Origin: Antedon mediterranea
Lineage: Eukaryota > Echinodermata > Crinoidea > Comatulida > Antedonidae
DNA: 64,000 bases
Assembly: GCF_964355755.1 (NCBI RefSeq)
Contig: NC_092678.1
Location: 19,626,922 to 19,690,921, forward strand
Reading direction: 5' to 3'
Both the position numbers and the translations under genes were made by a program. Below the pieces are notes generated by a model. The model saw nothing but the letters and a program-made list of their open reading frames with translations, had not been told where the DNA came from and searched no databases. Shown piece after piece: positions 22,783-33,026 of this stretch; position 1 is the first letter of the stretch, and every line of letters begins with the position of its first letter.

Positions 22783-23632
22783 GTTTAAAATCTATAATAT
22801 TAAAACAAATTACACAGCGACAGAGCTAAACAATCCAGCACGTACTAAAAGCAGCAGAAATCCGTAACTGTACAATAACTGGTTGTGGTATTCTGATAAG
22901 AATGGTTGTATTGTATTTGGAACAATACCATGAAAATAGTAACGACGAAACGAGCGTGTTCATCAGCGTCTCTTCTTGTGTAGGTATTATATTCAGCGGT
23001 AAACTGTGAGATTTTCAGTCTTTTAAACTAGTATTCACCTAACGCTGTGCCATAAAATAAGATTGTGTTGAAAGATTAATTTTCGCTTCTATATATAAAT
23101 TTACGTAAGGGCAAAACTGTGCTGCAGAGGTTGGATATAGGTATTTTTTTAAACGGATAATAAGCTAGCCTTTCCAGTCTCCGTCTATTATGTACAATCA
23201 TCTTTATTGTTGCCGTTAAACCACCACCCACACCACCGCCCTCCCTTCACTGGCATGAGTAGCGTTGTAAAGCCAGTAGAGGATAGGCCTACAGTACAAT
23301 GGGTCACATGCCCTAAACGCAGAACAACTTTGGTGGTTAGGAACCAACTTAAGTATGAATTGTTGAAAACCATTAGACCTACTAATTAAGTTAAGTTAAG
23401 TTAGATAATTATCTATTGACGACCAAAGCGAATTTACGATTTTTATTGAATAGAGGTGTTTACTTTATTACTGACAGATCCTTCTGAATGTTTATATTAA
23501 TTAATAATGTAATTACTGTACAAACAATTATAAACGTCGTATTAGTGATATATCGTTACAAGTACTGTACTATTTCAATCGACTATGACGGTGACAGTTT
23601 CAACAAAGTATTAAATAGCAATGTTTTACTGT

Positions 23633-23670
23633 GTTTAGTCATGGAGGTATAAATACCTCCATGGTTTAGT
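23633..23670. repeat. 24-bp palindrome flanked by 7-bp direct repeats
   Basis: The arms are CATGGAGGTAT / ATACCTCCATG with an AA loop (23640-23663), identical in arms to the palindrome at 12272. GTTTAGT flanks both sides. Confidence 0.7.
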
Positions 23671-24059
23671 GGTATATTATTAAACATGAAAACAATTAAT
23701 ATTTCGTTACTAATTGTATAAAGAATATATTTAAAAATTGTTCGTCTTTGCACCCATCCTCTTCCCCATCCCTCAACCCTCATGTTGCATACAAAACACA
23801 AATTCAGTTTGTTTCAAAACAATTGGTCTTATTTTGTGGCAAGTTTCTCTTTTGGAAGTAATTCTCAGGGTGCTAATTTTAGTTGAGTACATAAATCACC
23901 GTGTCTATTTATTCGTTCCTGTAAACGACATGTATTGAATGTCCTGCATGTACATTTGAAGTCGCCAATTTTGTACGCTGAAATTACTATATATTCGCGA
24001 TAACCATCTAGTCTATATATAAATTTACGTAAGGGCAAAATTCGGTAAATCGCGCGTTA

Positions 24060-24480
24060 TTTCTAGAATGTTTACGCGATGGTATATAAAGTTGTTTCGT
24101 ACATTCGGTACTGATTTTAACCACCTGATGTAACCCTGTTCACTAATTAAATTGAGTTAGATAATTAGTTATTGACAATTAAAACGAATTTAGGTTGAAC
24201 GATTTGCCCCAAAAAGGGGTGTTTTCCAACCGTAGCACTGTATACACTGTCTAATGGATGTCCTCTTAAAAAATACCTACACACAATCATACGAGGATGC
24301 TTCGCATTTTCCTATCTCCTCCTACGATAATTGTTTTTAATGGCTGAAACCGGTTGAACAGCTCGAGTACAGTATCATAATGTTGAAGACAGGCCGATTT
24401 TCTTAAAAAAATACTATTTTGATAGATTTAATATACGTTTATACAAATGTATTGATTTGCGATGAATAGAACATTCCAAT
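24060..24480 (+). repeat. Dispersed repeat shared with 45190-45490
   Basis: Both copies start GGTATATAAAGTTG and contain AACCACCT.ATGTAACCCTGT, ACGATAATTGTTTTTAAT, ACAGCTCGAGTACAG, ATCATAATGTTGAAGACA and GGAACATTCCAATCT-like blocks in the same order. The other copy lies just upstream of the second receptor gene. Confidence 0.65.
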
Positions 24481-25147
24481 CTCACAGACTCCCAGTTTGT
24501 AGGTAAATTTATGAACCCTCCATGGTTTAACACAAGTAGGTAAATTTATGGGCCCTTTGAGAATAAACTTAAAACTGAGATATAGCATTACAATATTTTG
24601 ACAATATTGTAAATACTGAACGTAATAACTATTTTTGGTCGCCATTTGAATCGAAATTTTCTTACTGTGAAGGTGGTTACTGTTTATTGTATTAATTAGT
24701 AATTATAAAAAATATAAACGTCGTAGTGGTGTATTGTTACATGTACTTTACTATTTCAATCGACTATAACAGGGACAGTTTTAGTTTGTTGGACTCATTT
24801 TAAGAAAAGTTTCTCCTTCGGAAGTAGGCCTAGTTCCCAGTGTGCTAATTTTAGTTGACTACATTATTCATCGTGTCTATTTATTCGTTTCTGAAAACGA
24901 CGATGCATTTATAGTCCTGCGGTAATAATGCATTGAAATGCGATATATTCATAAAATTAGCGGCCTCTCTTTGACCTCACATCGTCTGCCTTCTATACAT
25001 GTCGATTCATTATAACAATGTACCATCGGAATTCAACGGATTCTCGTGTAACGGTCATGTCCGGTGAAAATAATCATCCTGCAATGTCATGTCTGCTGAA
25101 CGGAAAAGGCGCATACCATAGTACCTAACTCCGAAATTAACTTAACT

Positions 25148-25212
25148 AAAGCTCTGTCTACACTATCAAACTTTATGTGACAACAAATGTGATGTGCCCA
25201 TGATTATATGGA
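25148..25212 (+). mobile_element. MITE family 1, truncated copy
   Basis: This is the left end AAAGCTCTGTCTACACTATC with the following CAAATGTGATGTGCCCA. The right half is missing. It lies in duplicated DNA at the same place as the complete copy at 28843. Confidence 0.65.
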
Positions 25213-25998
25213 TAATTTACATGTGATTATTAATGACTTGACATATAATTTATATTTCTTAGTTATTGTTATTTTTTATTATTAATAGCCGAATTGTAAA
25301 TAAGGCCTATGTATTTGTATTATTTTCATGTTTTCTAAAAAGTCATCAATAAAGCTCCCAAGAATTAAAACAAAATAATTACTAATATGGCACATGGTAT
25401 GCATGTAAGAAAGAACGAAGATTTGCGTTAGTAGGTCGTCAATCAAATGTCTTGGTAATCCCCCTAATTGAATCCTGTTTGTACATGTAGACCTACTCTT
25501 GATATAGTAGGCCTACATCATAAGAAATAGTTTTTGTTATGGCAAACTGGTAACCTCTGTTTATAAATCTTCAATAAATAAGAAAAACTAGGTTAGGCCC
25601 TCATTTTTTTTTATGTATTGACTAGCTCTGCCATCGCGGTGCGGACATTCAATTCTATTTTTTACAATTTTCAAACGCTTATGTTTATAGGCCTATGTAT
25701 TATTAAGTCAATCACACAAACATGCATCTATTCATCTTAATGAGAAAAATAAACATTTATTAAAAATAATACATTTACGATGTGTTTAAATTGGCCGAGT
25801 TGTAATTAAAAAGTGTTACACTTGAATATACCGGGTAATACGTGGTAGGCCCACGCTTAGCCCTACTGTATTTATGTACGGTAATAAATCTTATAATAAA
25901 TACAATTTACAATATTGTAATGTATTTATGACGCTGGTCCTTACCATTCTCTTAATACAAAAATTAAATAACAAAATAGAAAAAGTATGAATTACATT
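25213..25998. other. Between B and C duplication units
   Basis: This AT-rich sequence carries the 3' flank of copy C from about 25535. No gene is seen. Confidence 0.4.
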
Positions 25999-26241
25999 AG
26001 GGCCTATATAACTTGTAAATGAAATAATTTCATAGGGCCTATATAACTTGTAAATGAAATCAGTTCATAGGGCCTATATAACTTGTAAATGAAATCATTT
26101 CATAGGGCCTATATAACTTGTAAATGAAATCATTTCATAGGGCCTATATAACTTGTAAATGAAATCATTTCATAGGGCCTATATAACTTGTAAATGAAAT
26201 CATTTCATAGGGCCTATATAACTTGTAAATGAAATCATTTC
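25999..26241 (+). repeat. 35-bp tandem repeat, seven copies, in the 3' flank of copy C
   Basis: Units of the type AGGGCCTATATAACTTGTAA plus ATGAAATCATTTCAT run head to tail and end 12 bp from the copy C stop codon. Copies A and B have a single version (TATATAAAATGTAAATGAAA) at the same place. The array is therefore a local expansion of the probable 3' UTR. Confidence 0.9.
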
Positions 26242-26252
26242 AATTTTATCGA

Positions 26253-28220
26253 TTACAGTATTTGATGTATATGCATTATATAACATTTTTCATAATTTTC
26301 AGGATCAGAGAGTTCTTTACGAACAAACGTCCATTTCCCTTCTTTTTCTAATCGTTGTAACTCATTATCAAACTTCCCTTCGTTGTACATTGGTTCTACA
26401 TCCTTCCACTTGTTTATAAATGCGTTGATTACGTAACCACCTGATATAATAAAATAATCACACATTACACATTGTAATACAACTTTTGTAAAATCAGTGA
26501 ACATTTGCAGTTAAATTATGAAGATCTTTTAAAATGTTATGAAGATAGTATTATATAAGTATAACAATGTAATTTTACCAGGCTTGACGATTCGAGTCCA
26601 CTCTGAAAGTACCGAGATCGGTAAGTGATTGAGAGAAAACCCACCAGAACAAATAATACCATCATAGGTGTCTACATCAACGACAGCGAGAAAAAAAAGA
26701 AAATGTTTATAACCAGATATAATCCGGGATGTGATTTTTTTTTAATACACAGACGGCTCGACAGAAAGCGTTTGCATGTTAGAGAATTGTAGTTAGCTCA
26801 ATTCTTACGTCAAACCTTATGAATATTTTGTGACGTTTTATGAGGGAGGGGTCTCCAGCTTATGTACAAAAAAATATCGCATCCGCGGGATGAACAGGAA
26901 GCTTCAGTCCTAACATAAATAAATGGAACGAAGAAATTACCATGGGTGATTCCATTTATTAGTAACACAATTATTTACCATAAACGGATTGATAAATGCC
27001 AAAGTAAACTATTTGGCGAAAGTCAATAACATGTATTGGTTACTCTTTGTTAAAACGGAGGAACCTTACTCTCGTTTCAGAGATTCGACCCATACAGTTG
27101 TTGCTTTTTGTAAGTAAAATATACCAGGTTCTAGAAAGCGATGGTTTAATGTAGGTAAAAAGACATAATTATTTCGGCACATAACAATACTTCACCTCTG
27201 AACTGATAAGTTGAAGATAACGTAAACGAACCATATCAAGGGTTGGAGGAGACTACATTTATTAAATTCTGAGCACACTCAGATCAACTCAAATAATCAT
27301 AATTAAAGAAAAAGAAATATAATTACATTCCAAAACCCAATGCAATACCTGAGGCAATACTAAGTGGAGCATCAGTAACAAAGTCCACTATAAAATTTGT
27401 ATAGATGTCCCTCTTTTTGCATTCTTCTATACAGTTCTGACTTCCATCAAATGCGTCCATATTTGTATAGCCACTTCTATGCGCCTGAAAAAAAACAAGA
27501 TATGTGAGTAAGCTTAGGCTAAGATGGGTTGGAAGTTTTAATACGGAATTTTTAAGCACAGGGACACTAACAAAGCACAATAAATACGTAATTATTTTGA
27601 TTGGTCATGTGTTATAAAAAAAAAAAAAAAACTGTTCTCAGTTGTACTGTAATTATGATGTACTGTAATTGATGACTAAATAAATGTGGAATAAATAAAT
27701 AAATAAATGTTCTAGTCTACTCACTTTCACACCAAGAAGACCAGTACAAGCTGCAAAGTCCAAAATCCTCGAACTCTTTATTGGGACCAATTCATTCAAC
27801 GCATTTATCGTCATGTTTTGGCCTTTACTTGAAAACTTACCAATTATCTATCGAAGACAACCAATTAATATCAATCACAATGAAATATCATAAAGGCCTA
27901 TACTGTTCTACTATTCTTTTTATTAATTTGTAATTAACAATAAAAATCGCAATAGAGTGCTTTTTTAAATTTAAATGTATTTACCGTACGTATGTGAAAA
28001 AGAACAAAGAAAAACGTCATTGAGATTATAACACATATAGCGTCCCATACTAATTATGAATTCAGGTTGTTGGGTTGTTGGTGGATTCCGTGACGGATTC
28101 GCCAAATTATCTTACCTCATCAAAATCTGTTGCATGATTGTCGTATAGGTTGCAAATTTTCTCCTTATTGACAACGCTGAACTCTTTTCGCAAGCTAGAT
28201 AAGCCTTCTGGAAAAGCCAT
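26253..28220 (-). CDS. METTL27-like: METTL27/WBSCR27-like methyltransferase, copy C (five exons)
   Basis: Exons are 28220..28116, 27847..27725, 27484..27349, 26671..26579 and 26440..26253. Lengths and phases are the same as in A and B (214 residues), with intact GT-AG sites and frame. It is nearest to copy A in exon 1 (MAFPEGLSSL). Private changes include IIGKFSSKG in exon 2, IDA to MDA and VEF to VDF in exon 3, and NAFINKWKDVEPMYNEG in exon 5. Motif I is again DFAACTG. Intron 3 carries a full-length MITE, intron 2 a short A-rich insertion, and the 3' flank a 35-bp array. Upstream sequence is conserved with copy B for at least 270 bp. Confidence 0.82.
26722..26891. mobile_element. MITE in copy C intron 3
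   Basis: The ends are CCGGGATGTGATTTTTTTTT and, inverted, CCGCGGATGCGATATTTTTT. The right arm contains GTGACGTTTTATGAGGG and CAGCTTATGTAC, related to the element at 13026. Copy B lacks it at the corresponding site. Confidence 0.65.
27616..27708 (+). mobile_element. Short A-rich retro-insertion in copy C intron 2
   Basis: About 90 bp between GGTCATGTGTTATA and TGTTCTA is absent from copies A and B. It begins with poly-A and ends in repeated AAATAAAT. It is probably a truncated retroelement tail of unknown family. Confidence 0.45.
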
Positions 28221-28842
28221 GTTTATATACTACACAGCGATAGATGTAACAAACGCAGCACGTACTAAGCAGCAGAAATCTGTAACTGTACAATGGCCGG
28301 TTGCGGTATTCTGATAATAATGGTTGTATTGTATTTGGAACAATATTTGATCATCAAAATAGTAACGAAACGAACGTGTTCATCAGTGTCTCTTGTGTAG
28401 GTATTGTATTCAGCGGTAAACTGCGAGATTTTCAGTCGATCGTTCAAATAAGCTGTGCCATAAAATAAGATTGTGTTTAAAGATTAATTTTCGCTTTATG
28501 TAAATCTAAACCAATTATTAAATCTAAGCAAAGCAAATTATTTCAAAAAAGGTCAAGCGGGTGAAACTATTGTTCAACAGAAACATATAATATGCATTAC
28601 AATAGTAGAAAGATTTAATTCAGTAGATTCGTACAAAAAGTAATAATGCATGGAATGCGATATATTCATAAAAAATAGCGGCTCCTCTTTGACCTCACAT
28701 CGTACCAACGGAATTCACCGGATTCTCGTGTGTAACGGTTATGTCCGGTGAAAATAATCATCCGGCAATTTCATCATCATCATCCGTCTGCTGAACGGAA
28801 AAGGCACTTACCATAGTACCTAACTCCGAAATTAACTTAACT

Positions 28843-28998
28843 AAAGCTCTGTCTCCACTATCAACAAATGTCATGTGCCCATAATTATATGAACATGATG
28901 ATATTATATCACTACCATATCTGAGCATACCATCACCATATTTGGGCACATCACACTTGTCTTTGTCAAACTAGTTTGATACCGTAGTGTAGACAGAT
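28843..28998 (+). mobile_element. MITE family 1, complete copy
   Basis: The left end AAAGCTCTGTCTCCACTATC pairs with the right end AGTTTGATACCGTAGTGTAG followed by ACAGA. The interior has GTCATGTGCCCA, the ATATCACTACCATAT repeats and GGGCACATCACAC. It has no coding capacity. Confidence 0.75.
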
Positions 28999-29129
28999 AC
29001 ACCCTAAATAATACTGCATATATCATCAATATACTATACAGATGATCCAATTTGGGATGAATATTGCGATATTAGAAGACGAGATAATTAATGATGAGTG
29101 ATGTTTATTGGAGTCGGGTTGGTGAACAT

Positions 29130-29310
29130 CAGTCCTAACTACGCAGATTTTTTTTCCAAAATACGTCAACTTGAGGGCGCTATACTAATCCAAAATACCC
29201 GAGTCTTTCCAAAATACGTCAACTAATGTGGGCGCTATAAATTATCCAAAATACGTCAAATTGAGGGCGCTATTCATTTGCCAAAATACGCGATTTGTCC
29301 AAAATACCTC
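29130..29310 (+). repeat. Degenerate CCAAAATACGTCAA repeat
   Basis: TCCAAAATACGTCAA with a following GGGCGCTAT recurs about every 50-60 bp, three full units and two partial ones. It is too irregular for a minisatellite array and may be a remnant element. Confidence 0.55.
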
Positions 29311-30933
29311 TTCAGACGCGCAACGGACGATGTACGACGCCCTCTTACATGAAAGGAAAGACACGTCGTAGTTTACCATTACGGTACACGGTCCACCGCT
29401 GCAACAACAGACTATTTATAATGATCCCATTGATGATGCGATCACTTACAATTTTTCTTCAATCAATAAGCCACAGATTGCTCAAGTAATTTATTATTGT
29501 GTGTTGCTTTAGTAATGGAATAACACTTCTCCATCATCAACGTTGCGAATGCCATTGGTATTATTTTATTATTTTTATCGTCATCGAAACAGGATTGTGA
29601 TTTTCAAGAAAGTTAATAATCCTATATAAGTACATCTTCGTCAAGGACTTTTCTTATAAGAACCAAATTATATTAACAACCACAGGTGAATATTATATTC
29701 GTTATCTTAATTAAATTATATATTTTTAAATGATGAGTTTTCTGGTGCTTGTAATGTCTCGATACATTAAATCAATCTAAATGCCGCGTCATATGCGGAA
29801 TTATTTACCCTTTGGCGTAAATTTATTTTTTCACGGATACATAAAAAAGAAGAAAAGTACAGAAATTGCGCGTAATTCATTACTAAAGAAATTTCTCAAT
29901 AAAACCTCGAAAACACTAAAAACCCGTTGTTGGGAGCGCGTTCAAATGTCTGAGTAGGTTTATACGCGCGGATTCAAATACGGATAACAATTACAAATCT
30001 GATACACACGCGTTCAAATGCAGATACTATACGCGCGCGTATATCGATTAGCGACGTCATTGGCGCTTTTAACGTTATCTACTTTAAGATACTATACTAA
30101 ATCAAAAGACAAATTACTGTGACAATGAATGGCAATGCTATGGGTATCAGTGGCTGGATCTCAATGGAAATACAAAATAAATAAGCAAACGCTAAATCAA
30201 AAAGGTAAAGAGAAAGAAATTGTACAGCTTTAACGGTAGCATATTGATACAATATGCCAAGGGGTATTTTGGTTGAATTCAACATCTTGATTTACTAAAA
30301 TCAAATATATAGCCTACTTAGGAAATAGGGTTTCTGGATCAGAAAGTCCTTAGAGGGAAATCCACTTTCTACCACATTTTCAGAGATTATGCGATAATAT
30401 TATTATGTAGGGATTACAGCTTAGATCATCCGTAATGGAGTTGATTGAATTTAAACATTATGGCGAAAAATGGTAAAGAGTGTTAAACAAGCAAGATAGA
30501 AACTATACTAGTTGAATATCATTATTTAAAATTCTGCCTTAAAAATGAGTATCTGTTTTTAATAAGGAAATAATGAAAAAACAAATACTCGAAGATATTG
30601 AATTCTTCCGAATTTGTTGCTGAATATTCATATTATAGATAAAATCCAAAGGCAAATTACTGAAAAAATGACAATGCCGTGGGTATAATAATAATAATAT
30701 ATATTATAATATATTATAGAATTTGTGTCAGTGTAGGCCTAATACCTTGAGATCTATGTTATATTATTTAAGAATGAAATTACAAATTCAGTTAAAGTTA
30801 TAATATTGGCACGTTTAAAATAATGATAAGACGTTATGTTCTGTTTAAAGGAAGATGTGTTCATTCATTTTTGTTGTTTTATCCGTGTTATATTTTTTAA
30901 TGTTTTATGTTCTCATCACCGCTGTATAACCGT

Positions 30934-31281
30934 TCTTTGTATTAATGTTTAGAAATGGGGTTTCTGTAGATCTTTGTATTAATGTTTAGAAATGGGGTTT
31001 CTGTAGATCTGGTTTCTGTAGATCTTTGTATTAATGTTTAGAAATGGGGTTTCTGTAGATCTTTGTATTAATGTTTAGAAATGGGGTTTCTGTAGATCTT
31101 TGTATTAATGTTTAGAAATGGGGTTTCTGTAGATCTTTGTATTAATGTTTAGAAATGGGGTTTCTGTAGATCTTTGTATTAATGTTTAGAAATGGGGTTT
31201 CTGTAGATCTTTGTATTAATGTTTAGAAATGGGGTTTCTGTAGATCTTTGTATTAATGTTTAGAAATGGGGTTTCTGTAGA
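30934..31281 (+). repeat. 37-bp minisatellite, nine copies
   Basis: Near-perfect head-to-tail units run TCTTTGTATTAATGTTTAGA then AATGGGGTTTCTGTAGA. One 15-bp partial unit interrupts the array after the second copy. The uniformity suggests recent expansion. Confidence 0.92.
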
Positions 31282-32365
31282 CAGTTTTTAACTGTAATCT
31301 TTATCAATTTAAATATAATCGTCATAAAAGAAAATGTTTTCGTTTTTTTATATAATTATATATTCATAGGTATATTTTACTTTTCGATATGTTTTGAAGT
31401 AAAGAATAAAGAATAACTATAGAAAATAGAAACACGTTTATTATTTTTTACCGATATGATTAAAAATGTGATTATAATATTATCGCTTGGTTATAATTAT
31501 AGTATATTTAAAGCCACAATCAGCAAAACAATATAGAATATTATTGTTGTTGACTCTGTTAGGCCTATTACGGCATTATACTACTGTATGACCATTAAAA
31601 GTCAATGTATCACGTAGAACTAGAAAGTTGTGTTGTAAATAGCATCCATATGTATAATTCAAATGATAACTTTATACAGTATTAATTGATTAACTCGTTT
31701 TTAACAGTATTTTTGTAACTTTATTTTATTATTGGCGTAGCGTTTGTGCAGTTTGATGCATTTTACTTGTAGTTTCATTGTCCTAATTATGCCAAGAAAA
31801 ATGAATTTACATTTTTAAGTGGACCAATACAATTGCTTGAATCTTGAATGTATCTATTTATAAGTTAGTTTAAGTTGATTATCGCGACCTTGCAAGATAT
31901 TGTGGTGATCACCACTTGAGTGATTTGATTCCTTCCGATTTCATAGTAATCCAAACATTTCCTTCAATCCCGTTTTTTTATATTATTTAAATAGAGGATA
32001 CAACTAAATATAACTCTTGCACCTGTGGTAAACATTGATAACTTTTATTTATTTTCGTTATCTAGATAGCTATTAGCTATACAATAATTATTTTTTTCTA
32101 TCTCTCTCTCCCACTCTCTTAATCGGCGATTTTACATATCTTTCCACTTTTATTGATGATGTTCAAATTTGTAAATCTTGAAAAACTGCTAATTTTTACC
32201 TTATATACGCTGACATTTTTTGGTGATTTGATTTGGTGAGTTTTGGTATATCTTGTCAAATAAAACAATCTTAGGCATTTTTCGTAATCCTCCGACATTT
32301 TCTGTGAGTATTGATTAGTTTCCTATTTGGACGTACAGTATAGAATAAAATGCACTGTATCATTA

Positions 32366-32532
32366 TAGCATTGGTTGCTACTTGGACGCAAGGTGAGAGA
32401 AAGGTAAGCGCACCGAAATCAATTTGACCAATCAGGACGCAATGGATCGCCAGAACGTTTGCCTTTGATTGGTCAATTCATATGCGTCGAGTCCACGTTC
32501 TTGTGTTGCGTCCCTGTTGGAACCAAACTTTA
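32366..32532. mobile_element. MITE family 2 copy upstream of the first receptor
   Basis: The left end is TTGGTTGCTACTTGGACGCA. The right end, inverted, is AAGTTTGGTTCCAACAGGGA followed by CGCAACACAAG. The centre has the palindromic pair TTGACCAATCA / TGATTGGTCAA. Confidence 0.65.
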
Positions 32533-33026
32533 CATTATTTCTTTCTTTTTTTAATTTGTCTATGATATTAAACAAATTAATTATTATTATTATGCCACTT
32601 GCCTATTGTGGCGAATCGGCTATGACATCATTCATAATAAAATGTAATAGTTAATTATATCTCAACCGTAGGTTATGATAGTAAATAACGATTATTTATT
32701 TACCTGACGTTTCGTCCACTATCAGTTGGATTCCTCAAAGTGTAGTCACTTCATTCATAATGTATAAACCTAATGTCTTTTTCAGATGTTCTCTAAAACA
32801 AAGGAATATCTATTGTTGAAAACAAAAGTTTGTTTTGATGATGTCATGCGTAAACGTGCTGCAAACTATACCGGATTATCAAACCCGTAAATAACCTTGA
32901 ATAACCTTGAATTTGAAAGAAGATAATAAATCAACACAAAAACGGACGGAACCATTCTTAAAAACGTTCTTGTACGATCCGGTTAAAGATCTCATAATTA
33001 GTTGTTAAGTAATAACATTTACCAAA
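32533..33026 (+). other. Upstream region of receptor gene 1
   Basis: This presumably contains the promoter and 5' UTR. No clear TATA box could be chosen. Confidence 0.35.

Larger units (their letters stand above)
23370..24960 (+). repeat. Diverged direct duplication (two units)
   Basis: Unit 1 (about 23370-24010) and unit 2 (about 24140-24960) share, in the same order: GTTAGATAATTA, TATAAACGTCGTA.T, CTATTTCAATCGACTAT, GTGCTAATTTTAGTTGA.TAC, CGTGTCTATTTATTCGTT and GCGATATATTC-like blocks. The motif TCTATATATAAATTTACGTA followed by AGGGCAAAA also occurs twice, at about 23090 and 24013. Function is unknown. Confidence 0.6.
22783..25212. other. Upstream flank of METTL27-like copy B
   Basis: Positions 22783-23095 match the upstream flank of copy C (28221-28495), and about 24950-25212 match 28650-28890. 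Between them lies an extra block with its own internal duplication. No exon is seen. Short open frames here (for example 23738-23938) lack recognisable domains. Confidence 0.5.
28999..32365. other. Gene-free intergenic stretch
   Basis: This lies between the methyltransferase cluster and the first receptor. I see no exon or RNA gene. It contains the CCAAAATACGTCAA repeats, CG-rich ACGCGCGTAT motifs around 29940-30050, and a 37-bp minisatellite, each listed separately where repeated. Confidence 0.5.

Noticed and set aside
30934-31281. CRISPR-like array
   Set aside because: The units are contiguous with no unique spacers, in a eukaryotic intergenic context. It is a minisatellite.
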